DNA from: Nannocystis exedens
GTDB lineage: Bacteria > Myxococcota_A > Polyangia > Nannocystales > Nannocystaceae
Direction of reading: 5' to 3'
Length of the DNA stretch: 64,000 nucleotides
Assembly (NCBI RefSeq): GCF_002343915.1
Contig: NZ_NETK01000002.1
Span: forward strand, 682,001-746,000
Both the position numbers and the translations under genes were made by a program. Of this stretch, positions 1 to 8,945 are shown piece by piece. How positions within the stretch are numbered: position 1 is the first letter of the stretch; each line of letters starts with the position of its first letter. Under the pieces are notes generated by a model, which was not told the origin of the DNA, did no database searches, and saw nothing but the letters and a program-made list of their open reading frames with translations.

Positions 1-53
1 TCGTGGCGGCGGCGGGCGACGTCGCGGTGCGCTATCCGTTCTCGGTCGGCTGA
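1..53 (+). CDS. C-terminal end of a truncated upstream gene
   Basis: An open frame entering from the window edge runs to a TGA at 51-53 and encodes about 16 residues ending in RYPFSVG. G or C at third positions fits the local coding pattern, and the tail ends ten bases before the convergent gene at 63-281. It is too short to identify, and the call as a real gene end is an inference. Confidence 0.35.
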   Translation, partial: VAAAGDVAVRYPFSVG

Positions 54-62
54 GCCGCGGAC

Positions 63-281
63 TCACTTCTTGCCGAACAGGCCGCCGAGGCTCGAGCCGA
101 TGTTGCCGAGATCGACGTTGCCGAGCGCGCCGCCGGCCGAGCCGAGAGCCGCGTCGACCTGCCCGGCGAGCGGGCCGGGGAGCTTGGCCTTGAGGAAGTT
201 GGCGACCGTCTCGATCGCGCTGCGGGCGTTGGCCTCGGAGATGCCGGTCTTGGACACGATCTGCTGGATGAGCTCTTCCAT
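63..281 (-). CDS. small DUF2267-like protein
   Basis: This 72-residue protein starts MEELIQQIVSKTGISE and has an amphipathic helical N-terminal half (residues 1-45) followed by a Gly/Ala/Ser-rich tail (GSAGGALGNVDLG) ending in FGKK. The helical part resembles short DUF2267-type proteins, which have no settled function. It has no signal peptide or membrane segment, so it is probably cytoplasmic. It lies downstream of the metallophosphoesterase on the same strand with a 46-base gap, so the two may be co-transcribed. The family assignment rests on remembered resemblance only. Confidence 0.75.
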   Translation of the reverse strand: MEELIQQIVSKTGISEANARSAIETVANFLKAKLPGPLAGQVDAALGSAGGALGNVDLGNIGSSLGGLFGKK

Positions 282-327
282 GGATGGGCCTCGGTGACGG
301 CAGTATGCGAGCCGCCGCGCGGCGGCG

Positions 328-2022
328 TCAACCGGGTCCGAGGACGATGGGGGCCTCGATCAGGCCGGGGCGCGTGTCGGGGTGCGGATCGTCGGGGACG
401 AGCTTCGGCTCGCCCGGATCGGCGCCGATCATGGTTCGCCAGCGCCGCGGCACGCGCCGCAGGGCGATCGGATAGATGACGAGGGCGCCGTCGCGGCGGA
501 TGTGCAGGCGGAGGAAGTGCTTGAAGTCCTGGATCCGCAGCGACGAGAAGGCCTCGTTGCCGTGGCGGCGGAACAGGTTGACGGCGACGAGCAGGTAGAC
601 GCCGAAGATCGCGGCGCTGACCACCCAGCCGAGGCCGAGCAAGAGGCCGAGGCCGAGGCCGAGCTCGCCGGGGCTGTTCCACTCGAGGGCGAGGGCGCGG
701 CCGAGCTGTCCTCCGAGCCAGGCGAGGGCGAGGACGGCGAGCGCGTGGGCGGCGGTATGGCTGAGCCCGGCGAGCAGGCGCAGGTGCGGGCGGCGGGCGT
801 CGGCGAACCACACCAGCGCGCCGGCGGTGACGAGCAGCCACAGCGCGGCCCACGGCGAGCGCAGGGTGGCGCACAACATGTCCGAAAGGGCAGGCACGAA
901 TTCGACCGCCGGCGGGCCGCCGAGCGCGGCGCGCATGTTCCAGCCGATCAGGAGGTAGAGGAGGCCGGTGACGGCGCCGAAGGTCGGGTTGCGCAGCGGG
1001 AAGGCGAGGTTGTGCCAGGCGAGGCGGCGCGAGGTGACGGGGTCGGGGAAGGCGCAGCGCAGGCCGTAACCGCCGGTCAGCGGGTCGTCGTGGAGGACGT
1101 GCGTGGGGTGAAGGAAGGCGCCGCCGCCTCCAGCGGTGATCTTCTGGACCCGGCCGTCGGCGGTGGCGTGGCGGCGGTAGTGATGGAGGTCGCCGGACAG
1201 GAACACGCGGATCCGCTGGCCGAACAGGCGCTCCAGGAAGGCGAGGTTGCCGTCGCGGACGCGGCGGGCCCGGGCCCGGCGGTCGCGCTGCTCGTGGGCG
1301 CGGACCCAGTGCGGCTCGGCGGTGCAGAGGATGATCTTGGCGCCCGGGCCCATGCGCTCGGCGAGGGCGCGGAAGTATTCGACCTGGTGGGCGTCGATGT
1401 CGGAGCCGAGCTGGACGTCGACGCCGACGAGCCACCAGTCGTGCGGCAGGCGGGCGGCGAAGTAGCTGGCGCGCTGGTGGATCTGCCAGCCGCAGAACCA
1501 CTGCTTGTCGAGGAACAGCTTGGTGAAGGTGGCGAGGCTGTCGTACCAGTCGTGGTTGCCGGGCACGGCGAACAGCACCGGGTGCGGCGGCTGGCTGCGC
1601 TCGAAGGCGCACTCGTAGGGGAGCACGAGCCGCTGCTCGTAGGCGGCGCGGCTCGGGGTCGGGTAGACTTGGTCGCCGCCGAACACGAGGACGCTGGCGC
1701 GCGGCAGCTCGTAGGCGCGGCCGTGCGGGCCCTGGACGCGGAGGATCGGCCGGGTGGCCCAGTAGGCGACCGCGTAGGTCGGGTTCCAGCCGTCGCCCGA
1801 ATCGGACACGAAGTCGAGCACGAGCTGGTCGCGGTGCGAGAAGTCGGTGAGCTCGTGCGCCGGCGTGGGCCGCAAGATCCGGCGATCGAGCTGATCGCCG
1901 AGGACGGTCGACACAGCCACGCGCGCGGCCGTCCGGAGCAGCTGAACCGGCGCGTACCAGCGCACCATGTCCGCGGGGGCGTGGAGGTCGCGGGCGGTCG
2001 GGACGTCGGTCATGGCCGACAT
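328..2022 (-). CDS. membrane-associated metallophosphoesterase
   Basis: The protein is 564 residues long. It carries calcineurin-like phosphoesterase motifs in order: an acidic D/G segment near residues 74-77, GGDQVY at 115-120, GNHD at 155-158 and SGDLHHY near 276-282. These normally bind a di-metal centre and hydrolyse phosphate esters. From about residue 345 onward there are several hydrophobic segments (LLYLLIGW, LWLLVTAGALVWF, a GLGLGLLLGLGW stretch and VSAAIFGVYLLVAVNLF), so the catalytic domain is tethered to the membrane. The substrate cannot be deduced. ATG codons at 2022 and 2013 are both possible starts. The gene follows the HTTM pair on the same strand with a 55-base gap holding a palindrome, so it may have its own transcript. 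Confidence 0.85.
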   Translation of the reverse strand: MSAMTDVPTARDLHAPADMVRWYAPVQLLRTAARVAVSTVLGDQLDRRILRPTPAHELTDFSHRDQLVLDFVSDSGDGWNPTYAVAYWATRPILRVQGPHGRAYELPRASVLVFGGDQVYPTPSRAAYEQRLVLPYECAFERSQPPHPVLFAVPGNHDWYDSLATFTKLFLDKQWFCGWQIHQRASYFAARLPHDWWLVGVDVQLGSDIDAHQVEYFRALAERMGPGAKIILCTAEPHWVRAHEQRDRRARARRVRDGNLAFLERLFGQRIRVFLSGDLHHYRRHATADGRVQKITAGGGGAFLHPTHVLHDDPLTGGYGLRCAFPDPVTSRRLAWHNLAFPLRNPTFGAVTGLLYLLIGWNMRAALGGPPAVEFVPALSDMLCATLRSPWAALWLLVTAGALVWFADARRPHLRLLAGLSHTAAHALAVLALAWLGGQLGRALALEWNSPGELGLGLGLLLGLGWVVSAAIFGVYLLVAVNLFRRHGNEAFSSLRIQDFKHFLRLHIRRDGALVIYPIALRRVPRRWRTMIGADPGEPKLVPDDPHPDTRPGLIEAPIVLGPG

Positions 2023-2070
2023 GGCAGTATTTGACCGGTCGCAGGCCGGTGCCAGGCGCGAGGCCGCGAG

Positions 2071-2088
2071 GTGTCCTTCAGGACAGGC
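2071..2088. repeat. palindromic element at the 3-prime end of the HTTM gene
   Basis: GTGTCC and GGACAG arms lie around a short loop, and the HTTM stop codon (2078-2080) is inside the hairpin. This is the first copy of the GGACATGTCC-type element that recurs across the window. It could act as a transcript end, but there is no T-tract. Confidence 0.55.
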
Positions 2089-2926
2089 GCGCGAGCCACC
2101 GACGCAGCCGCGTCGGGTCGACGAACACGACGTAGAGGCTGATCATCTGCAGGCTGAAGTAGATGAGCTGGTACATGGTGACGGCGACCACAACGTGGAG
2201 GCCGACGCCCAGCAGGAACCCGAGCGGTCGCAGGCGGCGTGGGACCAGCACGAGCGGGGCGAACAGCTCGAAGCCGAGGGCGGCGTGCTGCAGGAGCGTC
2301 CACACGCCGGCGGGGAGGACGCGCAGCAGCCACGCGGCCGCGTCGGTGCAGTAGACGCCCTGCACCTGCACCCACAGCACGTCGTCGTAGGCCAACCAGT
2401 CGCCCCGCAGCGACTTGCACAGGCCGGAGGCGACGTAGTGGATCAGCAGCGAGAGCTGCAGCACGCGGATCGGCCAGGCGGGGATCCTGGCGTCGGGGCC
2501 CTGTCCCGAAGGACCTGGCGCGAAGGCCAGGACGAGGAAGCCGAACACGTAGAGGCGGTTGATCGTGAAGGCGCTGATCGGGTCGGCCAGCGAGACGTAG
2601 AGGAGGCCGGCGAGCACGACCCAGACGGCGGCGCGCCGGGCCCAGCCGAAGATGACGCCCAGCATGGCGCCGAAGTAGACGGCGAAGAACGGCCACAGCG
2701 CGGCGCGGGTGAGCAGCGGGACGTGCGGGGCGTAGTAGGCGTCGACGGCGGGCGAGGGGTGGTAGCCGGCGGCGGTGAGCCACTCGCCGGCGTGCATGGC
2801 CCAGGCGAAGGTGTAGAAGACGAGGGTGTAGGTGAAGGCCTGGCGGAACGCGTCGAGGCGGACAGGGTCGACCGGCTCGTACCAGAAGCGCTCCCAGCCG
2901 GCGCGCGCGCGGGCGAGGAGGTTCAT
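2078..2926 (-). CDS. HTTM-domain integral membrane protein
   Basis: The 282-residue protein begins MNLLARARAGWERFWYEPVD and has about six to eight hydrophobic helices. The N-terminal pattern (W..F.Y.P.DP..L..FR) and internal features (DPISAFTINRLYVFGFLV, a YVASGLCKSL helix end, LLQHAALGFELFAPLVLV) match the HTTM domain family. That family shares a fold with the membrane part of vitamin-K-dependent gamma-carboxylase, and most bacterial members have no proven reaction. Its ATG overlaps the stop of the upstream gene by four bases (ATGA), so the two are translationally coupled. An internal APGPSGQGPDA stretch (near 2500) is encoded by a palindromic element. Confidence 0.85.
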   Translation of the reverse strand: MNLLARARAGWERFWYEPVDPVRLDAFRQAFTYTLVFYTFAWAMHAGEWLTAAGYHPSPAVDAYYAPHVPLLTRAALWPFFAVYFGAMLGVIFGWARRAAVWVVLAGLLYVSLADPISAFTINRLYVFGFLVLAFAPGPSGQGPDARIPAWPIRVLQLSLLIHYVASGLCKSLRGDWLAYDDVLWVQVQGVYCTDAAAWLLRVLPAGVWTLLQHAALGFELFAPLVLVPRRLRPLGFLLGVGLHVVVAVTMYQLIYFSLQMISLYVVFVDPTRLRRWLARLS

Positions 2927-3459
2927 GGCGCGCGCTCCGGGTACTCGTGGACGGACAGGACGCGCCGCTCGTGCCGCGGGATCTGGGCGAGCGGCGGCCG
3001 CCGCCAGGCGCCCTGGGCCATGTCGTCGGGCCTGGGGACGAAGCCGGTCCAGACGAACCGCAGGGCGACGATCGGCGGCAGCTCCGGGTGCCGCCCGCGA
3101 TCGCTGGCGACGAGGTAGTCGGCGACCTCGCGCCGCCCGGCGTCGCGCTGCACGCCCCAGGCGACGAGGAAGCGGTGCAGCCGGGTGCGGTGCCCGAACG
3201 GCTCCATGCCGAAGTCGAGGGTCTCGTCGAGCTGCTCCCACTCGCGGCGCCCGGCCCGCTGGACCTCGACGAAGTAGATGTTCCACACCTTGGGCCGGGT
3301 GGGGAACAGACAGGCGACGTCGTGCCAGTCGTGCAGCAGCGCCGGCTCGCCCGGGAGCGGGGCCCGCCACAGCCCGTGATAGGCGGTCGGCGCGATCCAC
3401 AGGACGATGAAGGCGGCGACACACAGCCGATCGCGGAGGCGGGGGCGAAGAGCGTTCAT
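2923..3459 (-). CDS. HTTM partner, membrane-anchored or secreted protein
   Basis: The 178-residue protein starts at MNALRPRLRDRLCVAAFIVL. One N-terminal hydrophobic segment (residues 12-30) serves as signal anchor, followed by a soluble domain with DWHDVACLFPTRPKVWNIYF near residue 45. The frame is open further upstream, but the residues before this Met look non-coding. HTTM genes in many bacteria are paired with a small exported protein of this layout, and the four-base overlap here supports a shared function. No catalytic motif is recognisable. Confidence 0.75.
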   Translation of the reverse strand: MNALRPRLRDRLCVAAFIVLWIAPTAYHGLWRAPLPGEPALLHDWHDVACLFPTRPKVWNIYFVEVQRAGRREWEQLDETLDFGMEPFGHRTRLHRFLVAWGVQRDAGRREVADYLVASDRGRHPELPPIVALRFVWTGFVPRPDDMAQGAWRRPPLAQIPRHERRVLSVHEYPERAP

Positions 3460-3535
3460 GCGCGCCGGAGCCTGGAGAGGCCCCGTCTTGCCACGCCGGT
3501 CCGCACCTTGTCGAGCCCCGTGCGGCAACATCGCC

Positions 3536-4463
3536 GCAGCATGGTGGCCGGGGAAGGCAGGCGACGAGGCGCGGGCCGGCCTGGTACATCCGTTCGCCGA
3601 TCCGCTGGTGTGCTTCCGCGAGCCGGTCAGGACGCGATCGACGCCGATTCGAACGAGATCGACATCCGCTGCGGGCTCGAGGACGGCCGGCTGGTGATCG
3701 ACGTCGACGACTTGGCGACCCCATGGACCGCCGGATCATCGACACGAAGTTGACGCGGCTGTTCTCGTCGACGAAGGACGACGACCGCACGAAGATCGGC
3801 CGCTCCGGCGTCGGCTTCGTGTCGGTGTTCGCGCTGCAGCCTTGCGCGGGCGAGCACTGGCGGGTGGGGTTCCGCCCCGATCGCACGTTCCCCCGCGTGG
3901 CCCGCCGCGAGCTGGTCGACGAAGATCCGGACGCGGTGTTGCGGCTCCACGTCTCGCGGGCGGTGCGGCGGATCTCGAGCCGGATCGACGACGCCCGCTT
4001 GCCGCCGCTGCTCGAGCCGCTGCGCGATCGCCTGCGCCAGGCGGCGGCCCCGGCGAGCCGAGCCGCCGCGGCCGGCAGCCCCCGGGGCCCAACCTGAACT
4101 CGCGGACACTTTCGCCGAGCTCGCGGCGGCCGCCCTCGACAGTGCGGCTACTGGAGGCAATTCGTGCCGAACTTCGAACCTTGCGGGAGCGACACGAACG
4201 ATTGCCGTCGAACTTCAGCCTCGAACACCTGAGGCTGGTGGCGGCCGGGCCGCGCGCCGACGCGGCGACGATCGACGCCGAGGCTGTGGTATTGAACCGG
4301 AGTCATCCATTTATAGAGCGGGCTGTCGTCGCGTTCGACCGCGATCCGAGGTGGGTCGACATCGTTCGACGTGGAGCGCGAGGAGTTCACGGACGCCGAC
4401 GGGCGAGCCTTCCATGGCTCGCACCTGGAGCGGGAGGTCCGGCGTACCGCCATTCGCGGGTGA
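3536..4463 (+). pseudogene. multiply frameshifted GHKL/HSP90-type ATPase
   Basis: Pieces of one protein appear in order but in different frames. HPFADPLVCFREP (about 3587-3633) switches to QDAIDADSNEIDI (from about 3629), then to MDRRIIDTKLTRLFSSTKDD and IGRSGVGFVSVFALQP (from 3723). A further piece, LLEAIRAELRTLRERHERL through LNRSHPFIERAVVAFD (about 4147-4340), is followed by VEREEFTDADGRAFHGSHLE, which ends at TGA 4461-4463. The Q-DA-DAD helix, the GM-equivalent at 3723 and the IGR.GVGF glycine box are N, G1 and G2-like motifs of the HSP90/MutL/histidine-kinase ATP-binding fold. At least four frame changes are needed to join the parts, so no functional product is expected. An assembly error at every junction is unlikely but not excluded. 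Function and partners are unknown. Confidence 0.75.
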
Positions 4464-4465
4464 AC

Positions 4466-4493
4466 GGCGAGATGTCCTTTCGGACATCTCGCC
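4466..4493. repeat. perfect 12-bp-arm palindrome after the pseudogene
   Basis: Arms GGCGAGATGTCC and GGACATCTCGCC flank a TTTC loop, starting three bases after the pseudogene stop. It is the cleanest single copy of the window-wide element and would form a stable hairpin on either strand. Confidence 0.8.
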
Positions 4494-4631
4494 CGAGACA
4501 CATGTCCAGACGTCGACCGATCTTGCGGCGCGTGCCACGTGTGGAAACGCGCTAGCAGTGGCGCGCGGGTCTCTGATAGAAGCGAGCTCGACCTACAAGG
4601 TCCCGACTTTTCTCTCGCGAAGGATCCGACG

Positions 4632-6077
4632 ATGACGATGAACAGTGATTGGCGTGTGACGGGACTGAGCGTCCTGGCCCTGCTCGGCGCGGCGTGCGGT
4701 GACAGCGTGGATGGCGGCATCACCGCTACCGCCGGCCAGAGCTCGACCGCGACCGACACCGACGGCGGGCCGGGGACGACCAGCCAGGGCTCGAATTCCG
4801 ACGGCGAAACCAACGACCAGCCGACCTCGACGACCGCCGGGTCCAACTCCGACTCCGAGGGCGAGACCACCACCGGGCCGGGGCCGGGCACCACCACCGA
4901 CGCGTCGACCGAAGGCAACACCAGCACGACCGATCCGGGCACGTCGACCGATCCCGGCACGACCACCGAGGGCACCTCGACCACCACCGAGGGCGTCGAC
5001 ACCACGACGACCACCACCGATACCGGCACCAGCACCACCAACGACACCAACGACACCAACGACACCAGCGACGAGGAGTGTCCGCTGGCGCAGATGCACC
5101 TGCCGTGCGACGCCGACTCCAACGAGGCGCTGCACGCGATCGGCCTCAACTGTACCTCGCTGGGCGGGCAGTGGACGAACAATCAGAACGCGGTCAGCGT
5201 GGCCAACGCCACCTTCCAGGCCGCGCCGCCGATGCTGGGCAAGCAGTCGTGGCAGGTCGCCAAGTCGTACGGCACCTTCATCGACCCCAACACCAACGCG
5301 CCGTTCTGGGGCTCGCGCGAGGGCGACAAGGTGCTGCTGATCAGCTCGGGCCTGCTGCCGCCGCCGAACCCGCAGGGCGCGGTGATCGTCCCCGACGGCG
5401 ACGTGTACAACGACGTCGCGATCGGCGGCCAGTGGGACACCGACACGATGCCCCCGCCGATGACCGCGGTCAACGGCAGCCCCGACCCGATGGGCTTCAC
5501 CAACTGCGACGGCACGAACGATTGTTCGAACACCATCGCCGCCCAGTGGGCGCTCGGCGGCGGCGACGCCGAGGACAAGATGTGGTTCGGCTTCGAGGTG
5601 ACCTCCCCGGCGATCGCCAACGGCCAGATCGCCGACGCCAACGGTTACACCTTCGACTTCGCCTACTTCTCGGCCGAGTTCCCGGAGTGGGTCAACACCG
5701 ACTACAACGACATCTTCGTCGTCTGGCAGTCGTCGGAGGACTACACCGGCAACGTCACGTTCATCAACGGGCAGCCGCTCACGGTCACGGCGCTGTGGCC
5801 GATCGACTTCCAGGGCGAGTGCGAGTTCCTCGACCCCAACTGCCAGGGCGGCGATCAGCACCTGCAGGGCACCGGCTACATCGCCGACGGCGGCGCGACC
5901 GGCTGGTACAAGGCGACCGGCGGCGTGAAGCCCGGCGAGACCTTCTCGCTGACCTTCGCGATCTTCGACATGGGTGACTCGACCTACGACACCACCGCGA
6001 TCCTCGACAACTGGTCGTGGGACTGCGAGGGTTGCGTGCCCAACGAGGTCGACGACTGCGGGATCGCGCCGCAGTGA
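4632..6077 (+). CDS. choice-of-anchor-L-like lipoprotein, copy 1
   Basis: The product has 481 residues. The start MTMNSDWRVTGLSVLALLG follows a GAAGGA-type ribosome site, and a lipobox LGAAC puts the mature N-terminal Cys near residue 21. Residues about 25-150 are a Thr/Ser/Gly/Asp linker. The rest is a compact domain opening with CPLAQMHLPCDADSNEALHA and closing with FDMGDSTYDTTAILDNWSW then CEGCVPNEVDDC. The late DMGDS.YDTTAILDNW signature matches choice-of-anchor-L domains of myxobacterial surface proteins. Paired cysteines suggest disulphides outside the cytoplasm. The next gene is a close tandem paralogue. The ligand is unknown. Confidence 0.85.
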   Translation: MTMNSDWRVTGLSVLALLGAACGDSVDGGITATAGQSSTATDTDGGPGTTSQGSNSDGETNDQPTSTTAGSNSDSEGETTTGPGPGTTTDASTEGNTSTTDPGTSTDPGTTTEGTSTTTEGVDTTTTTTDTGTSTTNDTNDTNDTSDEECPLAQMHLPCDADSNEALHAIGLNCTSLGGQWTNNQNAVSVANATFQAAPPMLGKQSWQVAKSYGTFIDPNTNAPFWGSREGDKVLLISSGLLPPPNPQGAVIVPDGDVYNDVAIGGQWDTDTMPPPMTAVNGSPDPMGFTNCDGTNDCSNTIAAQWALGGGDAEDKMWFGFEVTSPAIANGQIADANGYTFDFAYFSAEFPEWVNTDYNDIFVVWQSSEDYTGNVTFINGQPLTVTALWPIDFQGECEFLDPNCQGGDQHLQGTGYIADGGATGWYKATGGVKPGETFSLTFAIFDMGDSTYDTTAILDNWSWDCEGCVPNEVDDCGIAPQ

Positions 6078-6243
6078 GCCGCCGGGCCGCCGCGCGCGGC
6101 CCCGACTCGAGACTCGACGCGCTGGCCCCGGGCATGTCCCGGGGTCAGTCGCGAGCCGCGCGCTTTTTGCCCTCGCGCCGCGGTGCTAAAAACATGGTGG
6201 GACCGGATGGTCGCATTACTCCTGACTTACAGAGGATCGGACG

Positions 6244-7542
6244 ATGCTTGGATTCGGCGGGCGATGGATACGGCTCGGCGCGTGGGCGCTGCTCGGGGCC
6301 GGGTGCAACGGCTGGGACAAGGTGGAGACGGGCGGGGACGCGGAGACCGGCGACACCGTCGCCGACACCGAGTGGACCGGCACGCAGGGTGATTCGGGCC
6401 ACGTCCCCGGTCCGACCGGCGGTGACTCGCAGTCGAGCTCGGGCGGCGAGACGGAAGGCTCCCAGCCGGTGACCGGCGGCGAGGCGACCGTCGCCCCCAC
6501 CACGGACGGCGAGACGACCGGGGAGGTCGAGGGCGATGACACCGATTGCCCGCTGGCGCAGAACCACTTGCCGTGCGACGCCGACTCCGACGAGCCGCTG
6601 CACGCGATCGGGCTCGATTGCGCGGCGCTCGGCGGCGCGTGGACGGCCAGCAACGCGGTTCCGGTGGCAAATTATGCGATGCACGCCGCGCCGGAGCTGC
6701 TCGGCAAGCGGGCCTGGCAGGTCGCGCGGTCGTACGGCAGCTTCGTCGATCCGGACACCGCCGCGCCGTTCTGGGGCGCGCGCGAGGGCGACAAGGTGCT
6801 GCTGATCAGCTCGGGCCTGCTGCCGCCGCCCGACCCGAACGGCGCGGTGATCGTCGACGACGGCGACGTCTACAACGACGTCGGGTTCGGCGACCCCTGG
6901 GACAGCGACGCCATGCCGCCGCCGATGCAGCCGGCGAAGGGCAGCGCCGCGCCGCAGGGCCACGTCGATTGCGACGGGACGAACGACTGCTCGAACACGA
7001 TCTTCGACCAGTGGCAGAGCGGCGGCGGCGACGCCGACGACAAGATGTGGTTCGGCTTCGAGCTCACCGCGCCGGCGAGCGCCAACGGCCAGATCGCCGA
7101 CGCCAACGGCTATCGCTTCGATTTCGCGTTCTTCTCGGCCGAGTTCCCGGAGTGGGTCGACACCGACTACAACGACATCTTCGTCGTCTGGCAGGCCTCC
7201 GAGAGCTTCACCGGCAACGTCGTGTTCATCGACGGGCGGCCGCTCACCGTGACCGCGCTGTGGCCGGTCGACTTCGTCGGCGAGTGTGACGCGTTCGACC
7301 CGGCCTGCGACGGGCAGGACGAGCACCTGGCCGGGACCGGCTACATCGCCGACGGCGGCGCGACCGGCTGGTACCGGGCCACCGGCAGCGTGCAGCCGGG
7401 CGAGACCTTCTCGCTGACCTTCGCCGTGTTCGACATGGGCGACTCGTTCTACGACACCACCGCGATCCTCGATAACTGGGCCTGGGACTGCGAGGGCTGC
7501 GTGCTTAGCGAGCTCGAAGGCTGCGACATCGCCCCGCAGTAG
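6244..7542 (+). CDS. choice-of-anchor-L-like lipoprotein, copy 2
   Basis: The product is 432 residues. The lipobox LGAGC follows a short signal (MLGFGGRWIRLGAWALLGAG). The low-complexity linker (about residues 30-98) is shorter than in the upstream paralogue and richer in Gly/Glu than Thr. From CPLAQNHLPCDADSDEPLHA to FDMGDSFYDTTAILDNWAW and the final CDIAPQ it follows copy 1 almost residue for residue. This is a recent tandem duplication in which the linker diverged faster than the domain. The 166-base gap contains one GGGCATGTCC element near 6131. Confidence 0.85.
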   Translation: MLGFGGRWIRLGAWALLGAGCNGWDKVETGGDAETGDTVADTEWTGTQGDSGHVPGPTGGDSQSSSGGETEGSQPVTGGEATVAPTTDGETTGEVEGDDTDCPLAQNHLPCDADSDEPLHAIGLDCAALGGAWTASNAVPVANYAMHAAPELLGKRAWQVARSYGSFVDPDTAAPFWGAREGDKVLLISSGLLPPPDPNGAVIVDDGDVYNDVGFGDPWDSDAMPPPMQPAKGSAAPQGHVDCDGTNDCSNTIFDQWQSGGGDADDKMWFGFELTAPASANGQIADANGYRFDFAFFSAEFPEWVDTDYNDIFVVWQASESFTGNVVFIDGRPLTVTALWPVDFVGECDAFDPACDGQDEHLAGTGYIADGGATGWYRATGSVQPGETFSLTFAVFDMGDSFYDTTAILDNWAWDCEGCVLSELEGCDIAPQ

Positions 7543-7623
7543 CCCTCGGTTCGCGGCCCGGCTCGCCCGCGCGCGCGAATGGCGCTTTACGACCTGCGGG
7601 TCTGACTGTACCGTGCGGGCCGC

Positions 7624-8775
7624 ATGCGTCGCATCGCGGTCGGCTTCCTCCTGTCCTGCTCCACCCTCGTCGCCTGCGCCCAGCTGGGGGCGCTGTTCGG
7701 CGCCAAGCCGCAGCCGCAGGCCGAGACGCCGGAGCCGGCGGCGGCGCGCGAGCGGGCGGCCGGGGCTCAGCGGCAGCACGAGGTGCAGCGGCAGCAGGAG
7801 GCGGCGGCCGAGGCCGAGCGGCGCGAGCAGGCGCTGCTGGCCGAGCTCGACGCCGCCCGCGGCGAGGTGTCCGCAGGGACAGGTGACCGCCAGGCCGCCG
7901 CGATCGCGTTCACCGACAAGGTCCGCGCGCTCGAGGGCTCGCAGGCGGCCGCGAGCGGCAAGGTCGACATGGCCGTGCTGTCGCGCGAGGCGGCCGGCTA
8001 CCTCGACGCGGCGATGCAGCAGGCCCCGAGCTTCGAGCTGCTGCGCGCGCTCGACTCCCTGAGCGGGCCCGAGGCCGACGCCGCGTTCGTGGCCGCGTGC
8101 CCCAAGCTGCGGGCGAAGGTCCCGGCCGAGGCGGTGATCGGCTTCACCGGCGACTGTCTCAAGCGCGCCGGCGGCGACGCCGCCCGCCTGAAGTGGCCCG
8201 GCGTGCAGAAAGATCTGGTCGCCCATCGCAAGCACGAGGAGGCGGAGCTGAGGCGCGCGCGCGAGGAGGAGGCCCGGCGCGCGCAGGAGGAGGCCGCGCG
8301 GGCCAAGGAAGAGGCGGCCATGGCCGCGCGCGGCGAGAGCTACGTCGCGGCCTCGGTGTTCGCGGCCGGGCGCTGCAACTTCGGCGATTGTGCCAAGGAC
8401 GGCTGGACCGTGAGCACGCCGGACGGCGACGTGCGGGTCCGCTGCAACTTCGGCAATTGCCTCAAGGAGGGCTGGGTCGCCGACTTCCCGGGTGGCAAGA
8501 GCGCCCGCACGACCTGCAGCTTCGGCGACTGCTTCAAGGACGGCTGGCGCACCGAGCTGCCCGACGGCCAGAGCGCCAGCACCCGCTGCAGCTTCAACAA
8601 TTGCCCCAAGGACGGCTGGAGCACCGACATCCCCGGCCTCGGGACCGCGACCACGCGTTGCAATTTTCAGGACTGTCTCAAGGACGGCTGGACCACCGAC
8701 CTGCCGCGCGGCGGTCAGGTCCGCTGTCGCTGCAACTTCCAGGACTGTCTCAGCAATGGCGCCAGTTGTGATTAG
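7624..8775 (+). CDS. lipoprotein with coiled coil and six 24-residue Cys repeats
   Basis: The 383-residue product has a signal peptide ending in a VAC lipobox (residues about 16-18). A Glu/Ala/Arg coiled coil spans about 38-75 and a second charged helix (EEEARRAQEEAARAKEEA) about 205-235. The C-terminal third consists of repeats with the pattern C[NS]F..C.KDGW.T..P.G, whose first cysteines fall at residues 251, 274, 298, 322, 346 and 370. The last unit is short. The 24-residue spacing and two Cys per unit suggest a disulphide-laddered or metal-binding solenoid outside the inner membrane. I do not recognise a named family. A palindromic element encodes GEVSAGTGD near residue 83. Confidence 0.85.
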   Translation: MRRIAVGFLLSCSTLVACAQLGALFGAKPQPQAETPEPAAARERAAGAQRQHEVQRQQEAAAEAERREQALLAELDAARGEVSAGTGDRQAAAIAFTDKVRALEGSQAAASGKVDMAVLSREAAGYLDAAMQQAPSFELLRALDSLSGPEADAAFVAACPKLRAKVPAEAVIGFTGDCLKRAGGDAARLKWPGVQKDLVAHRKHEEAELRRAREEEARRAQEEAARAKEEAAMAARGESYVAASVFAAGRCNFGDCAKDGWTVSTPDGDVRVRCNFGNCLKEGWVADFPGGKSARTTCSFGDCFKDGWRTELPDGQSASTRCSFNNCPKDGWSTDIPGLGTATTRCNFQDCLKDGWTTDLPRGGQVRCRCNFQDCLSNGASCD

Positions 8776-8860
8776 TTCGGCCGGCCGGCCTTGCCGAGGC
8801 GTCATGCGGCGCGGCCCGCGCGGCGCGAATCTGGAGACGTCCCCCGATCGGAACTGTGAC

Positions 8861-8889
8861 GCGACAGCGAGGGGCCGCGCGGATATAGT
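8861..8889 (+). promoter_or_regulatory. possible sigma70-type promoter of kinase 1
   Basis: GCGACA at 8861-8866 and TATAGT at 8884-8889 are separated by 17 bases and lie 57 bases before the kinase ATG. A TATAGT hexamer also stands just ahead of the second kinase (13471-13476). Such AT-rich hexamers are rare here, but this is a by-eye match only. Confidence 0.3.
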
Positions 8890-8945
8890 GAGGCTCGATA
8901 GCTGCGGCGCCGCGCGTGCGCCGAGCCCTTCGTGACAGGCGCTTT

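Noticed and set aside
8916..8945. Earlier ATG for kinase 1
   Set aside because: The ten extra residues are Arg-rich shadow-like sequence and lie closer to the promoter-like hexamers than a normal leader would allow.
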